Shown: positions 34,224 through 43,668, numbered from the stretch's first letter. The stretch is DNA of 64,000 bases from Synechocystis salina LEGE 00031 (GCF_015207985.1 NZ_JADEVV010000013.1:1-64000); one strand, 5' to 3'. A program made the numbers and translations. Notes: generated by a model from the sequence alone, not told the origin.

Positions 34224-35339
34224 ATGCAAGTCAATGAATCTCATCAGTCTATGGTTCTTGAAAAAGAGACAGCAAAAAAATTAAAGTTTGCTAAGAATAG
34301 TGGGTTTAAGACGGAACTGAGACGAAGGGTTGACGAACTTTTTCAAGATCCTAGTCGCAAGGCTCGTGATTGTCCACAAATGTATGCGAAAACCATTATC
34401 TTGTTGCTTAGCTTTTTCGGATTATATTCTCTATTAGTTTTTGTGGCTCAAACGTGGTGGCAGGTAATTCCCTTGTGCATCATGCTCGGTGTCGTTACCG
34501 CAGGCATTGGTTTTGGTATTCAACATGACGGCGCACATCACGCATATTCCGATTCGCTATGGGTTAATAAGCTTATGGCGATGAGCTTAGATTTGATTGG
34601 CGGCAGTTCTTATATTTGGCATTGGAAGCACAATTTTTTCCATCATACTTATACCAATATTGCTGGTTATGACATGGATGTGGACGTGGGGGTTTTTGGG
34701 CGACTTTCTCCTTCTCATCCACAATTAGCCTTCCATCATTGGCAACATTATTATTTGTGGTTATTGTATGGATTACTAGCGATTAAGTGGCATTTTTATG
34801 ATGATTTTCATTGTCTAATCACTGGCAAAATTGGCGATCGTCGCTATCTACGTCCTAAGTCCAGTAATCTAGTCATATTTTTTGGTGGCAAACTGGTATT
34901 TTTTTCACTTGCCTTTGCGATTCCGTTACAATTTCATGGGCTATGGCAAGTTTTAGGGAGCTATGGATTAGTCGCTGTTACCTTGGGAGTAGTGCTGAGC
35001 GTCGTATTTCAACTAGCCCATGTGGTCGAAGAAGCCGATTTTTCATTACCAATTGCCGGAGCAAGTCTCATTGAGAAAGAGTGGGCAGTGCATCAGATTG
35101 AAACGACGGTAAACTTCTCTCGGCATAACCATTTGATGACATGGCTACTGGGTGGATTGAATTTCCAAGTCGAGCATCATTTATTTCCCAATATCTGCCA
35201 TATTAACTATCCTGAACTATCTAAAGTCGTGGAGAAGACCTGTCGAGAATATGGAGTAAAATATAACCAACATGCTTCTTTCTGGTCAGGATTATTATCC
35301 CATTATCGTTGGCTACGAAAAATGGGAACTACTTGTTAA
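34224..35339 (+). CDS. Membrane fatty-acid desaturase (acyl-lipid/linoleoyl-CoA type)
   Basis: A 371-residue membrane di-iron desaturase. The three histidine boxes are complete: HDGAHH at 101-106, HNFFHH at 136-141 and QVEHH at 315-319; the Gln in the last box is typical of front-end (delta-6-like) desaturases. Hydrophobic blocks at about 55-98 and 215-262 span the membrane. It would introduce a double bond into membrane lipid acyl chains using ferredoxin electrons. No cytochrome b5 domain is fused. The start may be MQVNESHQ or the MVLEKE eleven codons in. Confidence 0.92.
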   Translation: MQVNESHQSMVLEKETAKKLKFAKNSGFKTELRRRVDELFQDPSRKARDCPQMYAKTIILLLSFFGLYSLLVFVAQTWWQVIPLCIMLGVVTAGIGFGIQHDGAHHAYSDSLWVNKLMAMSLDLIGGSSYIWHWKHNFFHHTYTNIAGYDMDVDVGVFGRLSPSHPQLAFHHWQHYYLWLLYGLLAIKWHFYDDFHCLITGKIGDRRYLRPKSSNLVIFFGGKLVFFSLAFAIPLQFHGLWQVLGSYGLVAVTLGVVLSVVFQLAHVVEEADFSLPIAGASLIEKEWAVHQIETTVNFSRHNHLMTWLLGGLNFQVEHHLFPNICHINYPELSKVVEKTCREYGVKYNQHASFWSGLLSHYRWLRKMGTTC

Positions 35340-35460
35340 ATGAGAACCACTTGTTAGATTTTTTGAATCTTTTTTGGCAAGGGCGATTAATAATTGTTCA
35401 AATACCTCGGACACAATCTTAGGGCAAACACATCTTAGTGCGCTCCCAATAAAAATCTAA

Positions 35461-35613
35461 GTTATCCCCGCCGATCACAAATGGTTTACTTGTCTAGTTG
35501 TGGCGAGCATCATTTACACCCAGTTAAAGGAACTGAATCTCAAGTATCTGACGCTTAGCCAAGAGCAACATCAAGAGCTTTCAAAGGTAAAGATAATGCT
35601 TGAGAATGACTAA
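35461..35613 (+). pseudogene. C-terminal remnant of polyphosphate kinase 2
   Basis: Between in-frame stops the reading is VIPADHKWFTCLVVASIIYT, then QLKELNLKYLTLSQEQHQEL and a short tail to TAA. IPADxKWFARxxVxxII is the C-terminal signature of PPK2. The rest of the kinase, with its Walker motifs, is absent, so this is a 50-codon remnant just before the DUF2254 gene. Confidence 0.7.
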
Positions 35614-35640
35614 TATGGCAACGCTAAATCAATTCACTTA

Positions 35641-36990
35641 TTGACATTACCATCGATGAAATACCCTAAGTTCGCTAAACTGTGGGACTCATTACATTCC
35701 AGCTTCTGGTTTGTGCCAACCCTGATGGTGATGCTGGCGATCGCACTTTCGTTTATTACTATCTGGATTGACCATAACCAAAAAGTCACTATTGTCGAAA
35801 AAATAGACTGGGCTTATTCTCTAGGGCCTAGTGGTTCACGGGCTATTCTTTCTACGATCGCCGGTTCAATGGTGACTGTGGCCACCACTGCCTTTTCTAT
35901 TACGATTGTGGCACTTCAGCTAGCCTCTTCCCAGTTTGGGCCGCGCTTGCTGCGGAACTTCATGCAAGACACGGGCAACCAAATTGTATTGGGAACTTTC
36001 ATTTCTACTTTTGTATACAGCTTGATGGTGCTACGAACAGTTAATGGGGTAGAAAAAGATGAGTTTGTCCCCCACCTAGCAGTAACCATCGGCATTGCTT
36101 TGGCGATCGCTAGCGTTGGTGTATTGATTTATTTTATTCATCATTCAGCCTCATCGATTCAGGTCAATCAGGTCATTAAACAAGTGGGAAATGATCTTGA
36201 TGTTGCGATTGATCGGCTCTTTCCTGAAAAAATTGGACGGAGCACATTAAACCAACCACAGGAGAAGAGTCTAGCTGCTATTCCTACCGATTTTGATCAA
36301 TTTTCCTGTCCAATTAAGACTATTTTCAGTGGCTATATTCAAGGGATTGATGACAACCAACTGATGCAGATTGCGACGGACAATAACTTGTTATTCTGGG
36401 TTCAACAACGTCCTGGTCGCTTTGTGATAAAGGGAAGTGAACTGGTACAGGTCTTTCCTGAAGAAAAGGTAAACAAGAAGCTTATAGCCCAGATCAATAA
36501 TGCCTTTGTTCTTGGTTCCCAGCGCACGGAGCAGCAAGATATGGAGTTTCCCATAGACCAACTGGTTGAGATTGCGGTACGTGCCCTTTCTCCAGGCATT
36601 AATGATCCCTTTACTGCCATCCGCTGCATCGATCAACTTAGCGCTGCCCTTTGTCATTTAGCCCAAAGGGAAATGCCTTCTCCCTATCGCTACGACGACC
36701 AGAATCAGCTTCGGATCATCGCTAAACCGATCTCATTCACTGATGCGACAGATGCGGCCTTTAACCAGATTCGGCAGTATGGAAAGTCAAGTGTCGCAGT
36801 CACAATGCGGTTGTTAGAGGCGATCACGGCGATCGCGCCCTTTACTCACCGAACATCAGACCGAACCACACTGCTGCGTCATGCCGATATGATTGAACGC
36901 GGTAGCCAGGAGGGAATTGCGGAGAATTTAGACTACCAAAATGTGAAAGAGCGGTATCTTGCTGCGGTGAAAGCGATAGTTCAAACTTAA
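35641..36990 (+). CDS. DUF2254 membrane protein
   Basis: A 449-residue protein of the DUF2254 family. Four hydrophobic helices (about 20-42, 70-95, 115-130, 145-165) are followed by a long soluble domain. Family marks are TIAGSMVTVATTAFSITIVA, LQLASSQFGPRLLRNFM, IHHSASSIQVN and RALSPGINDPFTA. The function of the family is unknown. The initiation codon given is the TTG of the frame; the ATG six codons later (MKYPKF, 35656) is an equally good start. Confidence 0.88.
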   Translation: MTLPSMKYPKFAKLWDSLHSSFWFVPTLMVMLAIALSFITIWIDHNQKVTIVEKIDWAYSLGPSGSRAILSTIAGSMVTVATTAFSITIVALQLASSQFGPRLLRNFMQDTGNQIVLGTFISTFVYSLMVLRTVNGVEKDEFVPHLAVTIGIALAIASVGVLIYFIHHSASSIQVNQVIKQVGNDLDVAIDRLFPEKIGRSTLNQPQEKSLAAIPTDFDQFSCPIKTIFSGYIQGIDDNQLMQIATDNNLLFWVQQRPGRFVIKGSELVQVFPEEKVNKKLIAQINNAFVLGSQRTEQQDMEFPIDQLVEIAVRALSPGINDPFTAIRCIDQLSAALCHLAQREMPSPYRYDDQNQLRIIAKPISFTDATDAAFNQIRQYGKSSVAVTMRLLEAITAIAPFTHRTSDRTTLLRHADMIERGSQEGIAENLDYQNVKERYLAAVKAIVQT

Positions 36991-37090
36991 TCAACAAGAA
37001 GAAGGCTGTCGCTATTCCCGCGAGTCGTGGTTATTAGGCGATCGCCCACAAGGGAAATTCTTCACCTTACTCATCTACATTAGTGTTTTA

Positions 37091-37540
37091 TCAACTAAAA
37101 AGGAATGGATTAAAGACGGGAACCCCTGATTTTTCAAAGTCCCCTCCATTGCGAGTTACAACGCACAGCTCATGGACAATGGCGATGCCGAAGGCACACT
37201 GCGTGCCCGCCGCAATAAATAAATCCGGTTGACTGAAGGTGTAGTTCTGCTTTTTTCCCCTTTCCACTAGCCATCGCCACTGCAAAATTACATCTTCATC
37301 TACCCCCAAAAGGCGCTCTCCAAACCAGGGGCGCAAAACCTGATCTAGCCATTGGTTTAATTCCTGACGAAATATCTTGTCTTCAGTCTTTGCTATGCCA
37401 AAACGAATTTCCGCCATCGTAATGGTACTGAGATAAAAAGAGGTGGGAGATTGGCGACCGGCCCAGGCTTTCACTGCTGGATGACAATTCTCCTTGCGAA
37501 GTTCTGAAATTACGTTGGTATCTAATAGCCAACCCTTCAT
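37091..37540 (-). CDS. vapC: PIN-domain toxin with a short insertion
   Basis: The start at 37540 (MKGWLLDTNVISELRK) gives 149 residues. Acidic PIN residues are in LLDTNVISEL, TMAEIRFGIAK, VDEDVILQWR and SQPDLFIAA, then VVTRNGGDF and VPVFNP close the domain. Compared with the family pattern LIAATAxxHxLxVVTRN there are seven extra residues (GTQCAFG) after FIAA, encoded by a 21-bp segment containing the inverted repeat GGCAC/GTGCC. Its antitoxin gene is interrupted by a stop codon. The gap 36991-37090 has no gene. Confidence 0.85.
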   Translation of the reverse strand: MKGWLLDTNVISELRKENCHPAVKAWAGRQSPTSFYLSTITMAEIRFGIAKTEDKIFRQELNQWLDQVLRPWFGERLLGVDEDVILQWRWLVERGKKQNYTFSQPDLFIAAGTQCAFGIAIVHELCVVTRNGGDFEKSGVPVFNPFLFS

Positions 37541-37835
37541 AACTGACGGGACTTTGGACGCTGGACTGGTCAAAATCCAAGCGATTCAGGGGGGACTGGG
37601 AAAGAAATTCGTGGATATTGGGTTGTGTCATCAAGGGCAAAAGTTTAGCAAATTGATCAGCGGCAAGAACCACTGCGGCATCTTTACCCCGCACTGTGAC
37701 AAGCTGGGGATTTTATGCCTGGGCTAAGCGTACCAGTTCGCTAAAACGGGCCTTGGCATCTTCCAATTTCCAAGTTTGCAGGGTATCTAGTCCTTGGGAG
37801 GCGGAATTATCGGATGGGGCAGTAAACGAGGCCAT
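37541..37835 (-). pseudogene. Phd/YefM-type antitoxin interrupted by TAA
   Basis: From the ATG at 37835 the frame reads MASFTAPSDNSASQGLDTLQ, TWKLEDAKARFSELVRLAQA and then TAA (37715-37713). It continues NPQLVTVRGKDAAVVLAADQ and FAKLLPLMTQ in the same frame. W-x-L-x-x-A-K-x-x-F-S-E-L-V and VTVRGK-x-A-V-V-L are the Phd/YefM signature. A GAA or CAA to TAA change has cut the antitoxin after residue 40. The downstream frame runs on into the toxin gene without a clear natural end. Confidence 0.78.
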
Positions 37836-38103
37836 CTTTTTACCTGACTATATCTAGTCAGATTCTAGCCTAAAATTCTTGGCATTCGTATTTGTTGGCA
37901 GTTGCCCAACCGACAATAGGCAGTAAGCTCCCTTAATGAGAATAGGCAATTGTAAAAGATGATGACCCTCCTTTACAAAAAATCACCACTTTTTCTTAAA
38001 AATTTATGTTCTCTATTGATAATGTTACTTACTGTCTTGGCATACCATCTTCCCCCACGCATTGTTTTTACCCTCGACTCGTTCAGTCTTTTGGCGATCG
38101 CCT

Positions 38104-38673
38104 CTAGGGTTCCTCTTCTTGCCGCAGTTGAACAATCATTTCCACAAGGTTATGGTTCTCAGCCCTGACTAATTTCTTGTCCGCTACTTGCTGGCCAAAG
38201 CCAACTTCGCCAATATATTCTCCCTGAGCTTTTTTGTGCCGTAATGCCGTACTAGTCCTTTCCCCGATGGTTTCCCGTTCTCACTGAGCCACCGACATTA
38301 AAACGTTGAGGACTAACCGCCCTGCCGCTGTTCTGATATCAACCTGTTCCCCCACGGACATCAGGGAAAAACGCTCAGAAAAATATTTTTCCAGCAGGCA
38401 ATCAAGGTCACGGACAGAACGGTTCAGGCGGTCTAGTTTGACGATGACCAGGGCCTCAGCTTCTCTTGCTTCCAGCATTTTGAGGGCTTTTTCCAAGCCG
38501 AGACGCTCCAGAGTTTTGGCACTTACCCCGGCATCAGTGATGATTTCCAGAAGTTCAATGTCATATAAGGAGGCATAGGCATGAATTTTCTCCGTTTAGG
38601 CATCTAGGCTTACCCCCTGGGTGGCCTGTTCTTCAGTGCTGACCCTGACGTAACCTATTGCTTTCATTCTCAT
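38104..38673 (-). pseudogene. Serine recombinase (resolvase) with two nonsense codons
   Basis: From 38673 the frame reads MRMKAIGYVRVSTEEQATQG, VSLDA, TAA (38598-38596), TEKIHAYASLYDIELLEIIT, DAGVSAKTLERLGLEKALKM, IVKLDRLNRSVRDLDCLL, and at 38283-38281 TGA where MMSVAQWERE would be expected; it then continues ERETIGERTSTALRHKKAQG to TAG at 38106-38104. The catalytic Ser is in YVRVST. CAA to TAA and TGG to TGA are single transitions. The C-terminal recombinase domain is short. Nothing else is supported between 37836 and 38103. Confidence 0.8.
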
Positions 38674-38819
38674 CCCTCTCTCAATTAAATTGAAATTCCG
38701 CCATCTGCAAGTCTAAATCCAAACTGAACTTGGTCGAAAATGCAACCGATATAAATTTGGATGCCATATTTTGGTAAAATCTACTATAATCGAATTAATC
38801 CTCGGAGAGAGGATGTTAG

Positions 38820-39857
<1,038 letters not shown>

Positions 39858-39881
39858 ATACATTCCCTTCAATTATCTACC

Positions 39882-41252
39882 ATGAATACTAATTTAATTC
39901 TCGATGTGGACTCCTATAAAGTAAGCCACTGGTTGCAATACCCTCCTGATACAACGGCTATGTATTCCTATGTGGAAAGTCGTGGAGGAAAATATCCTAT
40001 TACTGTCTTTTTTGGTCTGCAATATATTTTAAAACGATATCTTATTCAGTCTATTCAACCCTGGATGGTGGAGGAAGCGAATAGTCTTTTAACAGCCCAC
40101 GGCTTACCGTTTAATTATGAAGGTTGGCGATATATTGCCGAGGATTTAAAAGGTCGCTTACCTGTACGTATTAAAGCAGTACCTGAAGGCTCGATTATCC
40201 CTATTCATAATGTTTTGATGACAGTGGAATCCACAGATACGAAAGTATTTTGGTTGGTTTCCTGGTTAGAAACATTATTGATGCGGGTTTGGTATCCAAC
40301 TACCGTGGCAACCCAAAGTTGGCATCTGAAAAAACTGATCTATGAATCCCTATTGCGTACTGCGGATGATCCTGATAGTGAAATTAATTTCAAACTCCAT
40401 GATTTTGGGGCACGGGGGGTTTCTAGTTTGGAATCATCAGGCATTGGAGGGCTAGCTCACCTCGTTAATTTTCAAGGTTCTGACACAGTACAAGCCTTAG
40501 TTTACGGGCAGAAATATTACAACTCTCCCATGGCGGCCTATTCGATTCCTGCTGCTGAGCATTCTACTATTACAGCTTGGGGGAGAGAAGGAGAAGTTTT
40601 GGCCTACCAAAATATGTTGACCCAATTTGCTAAATCTGGTTCGGTACTGGCCGTGGTTTCCGATTCTTATGATCTTTGGAATGCCATTGATCATCTCTGG
40701 GGTGATTACCTGCGGGAACAGGTGCTTGATTCGGGGGCAACGGTGGTTATTCGTCCTGATTCGGGTAATCCGATGGAAATTGTGGCTAAAACGTTGGAAA
40801 AATTGGAAGCTCGTTTTGGTAGTACACTTAACAGCAAAGGCTATCGAGTTTTAAATGCTATGCGGGTAATCCAAGGGGATGGGGTTGATGAAGAGAGTAT
40901 CACGGCTATTTTAAAAAAGACTGAGAGTCTTGGTTTTAGTAGCACTAATTTAGCTTTTGGTATGGGGGGAGCCCTGTTACAAAAAGTGAACCGAGATACC
41001 CAAAAATTTGCTATGAAATGTAGTGAGGTTACTGTAGCTGGCGAGGCGATTCCGGTTTATAAAGATCCCATTACTGACCCTAGTAAAGCTAGTAAAAAAG
41101 GGAGATTATCCCTAGTTAAAAACGAATTTGGTTATCAAACTGTATCTAATTCTTCCGAGGATTTATTAGAAGTTGTCTATGAAAATGGACAGTTACTGCA
41201 AGGGCAATCTTTAGATACCATTCGCCAGCGGGCTTGGCCTAGAAATACTTGA
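39882..41252 (+). CDS. nadV: Nicotinamide phosphoribosyltransferase
   Basis: A 456-residue NadV/NAMPT enzyme, which joins nicotinamide and PRPP to give NMN, the substrate of the enzyme encoded just upstream. The start NLILDVDSYKVSHWLQYPPD and YSYVESRGG are diagnostic. HDFGARGVSSLESSGIGGLA, AAEHSTITAWGREGE and VVIRPDSGNPMEIVAKTLE are the active-site segments; FGMGGALLQKVNRDTQKFAM closes the barrel. The length is typical and the frame intact. A decayed IS1 lies directly after its stop. Confidence 0.95.
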   Translation: MNTNLILDVDSYKVSHWLQYPPDTTAMYSYVESRGGKYPITVFFGLQYILKRYLIQSIQPWMVEEANSLLTAHGLPFNYEGWRYIAEDLKGRLPVRIKAVPEGSIIPIHNVLMTVESTDTKVFWLVSWLETLLMRVWYPTTVATQSWHLKKLIYESLLRTADDPDSEINFKLHDFGARGVSSLESSGIGGLAHLVNFQGSDTVQALVYGQKYYNSPMAAYSIPAAEHSTITAWGREGEVLAYQNMLTQFAKSGSVLAVVSDSYDLWNAIDHLWGDYLREQVLDSGATVVIRPDSGNPMEIVAKTLEKLEARFGSTLNSKGYRVLNAMRVIQGDGVDEESITAILKKTESLGFSSTNLAFGMGGALLQKVNRDTQKFAMKCSEVTVAGEAIPVYKDPITDPSKASKKGRLSLVKNEFGYQTVSNSSEDLLEVVYENGQLLQGQSLDTIRQRAWPRNT

Positions 41253-41261
41253 TTTAAATTC

Positions 41262-41790
41262 TTATCCTACTTTTATCCCTTGGAGATCAGAGTAGGATAG
41301 AGGCTGGTCTTCAAGAAGTAAGGAAGCATTGTAATGTTGAATAAAAAGCCAGATAGCTCCGATGTGATTATCTAGTTTTTTGGGGGAAAGATAATGTCTT
41401 GCGCACTGACCGAGATACTCTCTGGCGCAGAGTACAGTTGAAACGCTCAATATAATTGGTTTTCCCTGTTTCTTTTCCCACTGGCTGATGTCTCTTGCGG
41501 GGAAACACCTTGCTGTAGGCTTGCCAGAAATCCGTATGAGCTACAGCGCACTGACGATCTCCCCCATAAACCCCCACAATTTCACAGGTTTAAACATCTA
41601 GAGCCAGCCAAATCCAATACTTTCGTTGTTTATTCCCTACAAATGACCACATCTCATCACATTGGATCGTTAATAGCCCTTTTTTTGAAGAGACTTCCAT
41701 TTGCCGGGGTAAGGTTTCGTATTTTTGATTGACATACTGTTGTAACCAAGGCCCTGAAACTGCTGGCCCAAGTTCTCCATGGCGAGGTAA
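41262..41790 (-). pseudogene. IS1-family transposase remnant
   Basis: The minus strand encodes pieces of an IS1-type transposase: WLQQYVNQKYETLPRQMEVS, LTIQCDEMWSFVGNKQRKYW, IWLALDV then TAA, CEIVGVYGGDRQCAVAHTDF, KRHQPVGKETGKTNYIERFN, CTLRQRVSRSVRKTLSF, and after an extra base in a CCCCCAAAAAA run, KKLDNHIGAIWLFIQHYNAS. There is also a deletion of about 17 residues after GVYGGDR. The copy is dead. The N-terminal zinc-binding part is missing. Confidence 0.8.
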
Positions 41791-41796
41791 ATAAAC

Positions 41797-41821
41797 AAAA
41801 AAAACACCCAGCTAGTGGGTG
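41797..41821 (-). terminator. Intrinsic terminator of the hliB-lilA operon
   Basis: Read on the minus strand: CACCCA, a 5-nt loop, TGGGTG, then a run of eight T. It is 46 bp past the lilA stop and forms a clean intrinsic terminator. Confidence 0.85.
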
Positions 41822-41866
41822 TGAAGAAAATCCGAAAGTTTAAAGAGGAGAAAACCGAGAAAGCGC

Positions 41867-42118
41867 TTACAGGAAAGGAGCAAAGCGGCTGAAGAAGTAG
41901 CCCCATAGCACAGTAGAAACACCAACCGCTACCAGTAAGTAGGTAAAGAAGCGACCCAACTCGGGGCTACCTTCTAACTGCTTATCTTCCTGTCCGCCAG
42001 TGAAAAGTAAAGACCAAGCCTGGTTAGCATTGATGGCTTGAAAGTTGTTGAAGCCCTCACGGAAGACAACGGGAGCAAACAAATCTTTATTTTGATAGAT
42101 ATCCACATCAGCATTCAT
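41867..42118 (-). CDS. lilA: LilA-like light-harvesting-like protein
   Basis: An 83-residue protein (MNADVDIYQNKDLFAPVVFR) with one C-terminal hydrophobic helix (TYLLVAVGVSTVLWGYFFSR). In Synechocystis hliB is co-transcribed with slr1544 (lilA), which encodes such a single-helix protein found with Hlips and photosystem II. Here it lies 44 bp after hliB on the same strand and ends in an intrinsic terminator, supporting the same assignment. It lacks the ExxNGR chlorophyll motif, as expected for LilA. Confidence 0.75.
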   Translation of the reverse strand: MNADVDIYQNKDLFAPVVFREGFNNFQAINANQAWSLLFTGGQEDKQLEGSPELGRFFTYLLVAVGVSTVLWGYFFSRFAPFL

Positions 42119-42162
42119 AGCTAAGACCTCTGGGTGATTGAAAAACTGTAAACGTCGAAAAC

Positions 42163-42375
42163 TTAGAGAGACAGGAGCCAGCCCACAATGCCGTGACCAG
42201 TGACTACTTCCATCACCAGCAGAGAAACGAAGCCAATCATGGCAAAGCGACCATTCATTTTCTCAGCGTACTCAGTCCAACCGGCTTGCACGGTTTCATC
42301 GACATAGACGGGGGGTTCGATGGCGAAGTTGTTGAGGCGATTGTCTTGGTCGAGACGGAAACCACGGCTAGTCAT
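42163..42375 (-). CDS. hliB: High-light-inducible protein HliB-type
   Basis: A 70-residue single-helix protein of the chlorophyll a/b-binding superfamily. The start [20 protein letters not shown] is very like Synechocystis HliA/HliB. The chlorophyll-binding motif is in [20 protein letters not shown] (E-x-x-N-G-R-x-A-M-I-G), followed by [11 protein letters not shown]. Hlips bind chlorophyll and carotenoid in the thylakoid membrane and protect photosystem II assembly under stress. Tandem GTTACA-type elements lie just upstream, consistent with high-light control. Confidence 0.95.
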   Translation of the reverse strand: MTSRGFRLDQDNRLNNFAIEPPVYVDETVQAGWTEYAEKMNGRFAMIGFVSLLVMEVVTGHGIVGWLLSL

Positions 42376-42390
42376 GTCTGAGTTCTCTTT

Positions 42391-42427
42391 TGTAACGTTG
42401 TGTAAACATAGCGTAACACTATGTAAC
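42391..42427 (-). promoter_or_regulatory. Tandem HLR1-like high-light elements upstream of hliB
   Basis: Minus-strand sequences GTTACATAGTGTTACG (42427-42412) and TTTACACAACGTTACA (42406-42391) are each two direct GTTACA-like units with four bases between them, close to the HLR1 consensus (G/TTTACA-N4-G/TTTACA) bound by RpaB. They lie 16-52 bp before the hliB start. Binding is inferred. Confidence 0.65.
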
Positions 42428-42607
42428 GATTTATGTCAAATTATTGACTTAAGCCTGCTGATATAGTACTCGGTTCGCTTTGGTGCTCCAGCCACCCTCA
42501 TGGGCTCATAGGCAAGCTGGCTTAAATGTCAAGTAAAAGAAAATAAACTTATAATAGAAGTAACAAAAATTAACAAACCGCGTTTTTTCCTTTTGGAGGT
42601 TACCGCA

Positions 42608-42751
42608 ATGGACAATCAAACCACTAAATTTGGCTTCACTGCTTTTGCAGAGACTTGGAATGGGCGCTTAGCAATGCTGGGATTCTTTATTGGTCTTGCT
42701 ACTGAGCTTTTGACAGGTCAGGGTATTCTTGCTCAAATTGGTCTGATGTAG
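42608..42751 (+). CDS. hliC: High-light-inducible protein HliC-type (47 residues)
   Basis: A short gene below usual length cut-offs. MDNQTTKFGFTAFAETWNGR and LAMLGFFIGLATELLTGQG match the 47-residue HliC class (KFGFTAFAExWNGRLAMxGF). The chlorophyll-binding E-T-W-N-G-R is complete. A strong ribosome site (TTTTGGAGG) lies 9 bp upstream. It is divergent from hliB, and a GCCGGAG/CTCCGGC hairpin (42769-42800) follows the stop. It probably acts beside HliB and LilA in photosystem II repair and chlorophyll synthase complexes. Confidence 0.92.
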   Translation: MDNQTTKFGFTAFAETWNGRLAMLGFFIGLATELLTGQGILAQIGLM

Positions 42752-42884
42752 AGACTCCTAGCGGGTTAGCCGGAGTGCTTGCTTCATATTTTGCTCCGGC
42801 GAGCCTGTCAATTCTTACTGAAATCGACCTGAGGGTTAGTCTAAGCACTTATCAGTCAACAAAGTCAGAAGTCCTTAACAAGTA

Positions 42885-43313
42885 ATGTCAAAAATCGCTG
42901 TCAGTTTTCACATTATCTATGACGGTCTATGTAATCTGTGTGTGGGCTTTGTTCAGCAGCTTGAACAACTTGATCAAGGTGCGAGCTTTGACTATATCCC
43001 GATGCAGGATATAGAAACGCTGGGTCGGTTTGGTATTTCAGCCGCTGACTGTGAGCTGGGCATGATTCTCATTGATGCTCACCAGCCCGATCTGCGCTGG
43101 CAGGGAAGTAAGGCAGCGGAAGAGATCGCCCGTCAATTTCCTGCTGCTGCTCAGTTGATTACTGTCTACCGATTACTACCGGGAGTGCAATGGATTGGTG
43201 ATCGTTTCTATGAACAGCTTCGTGACAATCGCTATCAATGGTTTGGGAAACGCGATGATGTTTATGGTTCACCCTATGCGATTGGCTGTGCATCCTTCAA
43301 AAATCCTGACTAA
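42885..43313 (+). CDS. DCC-family thiol-disulfide oxidoreductase-like protein (DUF393)
   Basis: A 142-residue protein of the DUF393 family. The signature IYDGLCNLCVGFVQQL (D-x-x-C-x-x-C) is at residues 10-25; FDYIPMQDIE and LRWQGSKAAEEIARQFPAA follow, then a C-terminal WIGDRFYEQLRDNRYQWFGK. The Cys pair suggests thioredoxin-like redox activity, but no substrate is known. It is 130 bp downstream of the hliC-type gene, perhaps under separate control. Confidence 0.85.
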   Translation: MSKIAVSFHIIYDGLCNLCVGFVQQLEQLDQGASFDYIPMQDIETLGRFGISAADCELGMILIDAHQPDLRWQGSKAAEEIARQFPAAAQLITVYRLLPGVQWIGDRFYEQLRDNRYQWFGKRDDVYGSPYAIGCASFKNPD

Positions 43314-43341
43314 TTTTTGAAATGTATCTTTTCGGCGGGTT

Positions 43342-43488
43342 ATGCAAAAAAAAACAGCATGGGGGCAAAGAATGACAGGTGATGACCCCCACTGGGGCGC
43401 TACCCATAGCTCCATAGCTGAATTATTGCACTGGTTATTTGACCCGGAGAATTTGGATCGGATTGGAAGATTGAACACGAGCCCCTAG
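43342..43488 (+). CDS. Small ORF of unknown nature
   Basis: Forty-eight codons, MQKKTAWGQRMTGDDPHWGA and so on, with an acidic, Trp-rich composition and a plausible helix SSIAELLHWLFDPENLDRIG. It may be a real small protein or the end of a decayed gene. No ribosome site is obvious and no family is recognised. Between it and 43573 there is only a GCCGCTTTGCGGC palindrome. Confidence 0.25.
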   Translation: MQKKTAWGQRMTGDDPHWGATHSSIAELLHWLFDPENLDRIGRLNTSP

Positions 43489-43573
43489 TAATTTTTTTTG
43501 AGAGTGTCGATCTTGCCGAAAGCCGCTTTGCGGCGCATCTTCGAAAAAAAAGTCAACTCAATTACTTGACCTG

Positions 43574-43585
43574 TTGCGTATGCAG
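43574..43585 (+). repeat. Par-flanking repeat TTGCGTATGCAG, distal copy
   Basis: The 12-mer TTGCGTATGCAG occurs here and at 44615-44626, on either side of the par operon. Here it is followed by ATTGTTAG; at the other site CTAACAAT follows shortly. A second pair, GCGTACTC at 43658 and its reverse complement at 44565, lies inside. These may be partition sites or element borders. Confidence 0.5.
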
Positions 43586-43668
43586 ATTGTTAGCTGTCCA
43601 CTGTTTTACGTAGAAGCTATCACAGACAAGGTTTAAGTTGTGGTTAACCGCTGATTCGCGTACTCGCT

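Noticed and set aside
37959-38168. 69-codon hydrophobic open frame
   Set aside because: Overlaps the end of the resolvase pseudogene on the opposite strand and has no supporting feature.
41262-41790. Programmed frameshift in the IS1-family transposase
   Set aside because: The frame change lies far downstream of the insA/insB shift point and is accompanied by a stop and a deletion, so decay is the better explanation.
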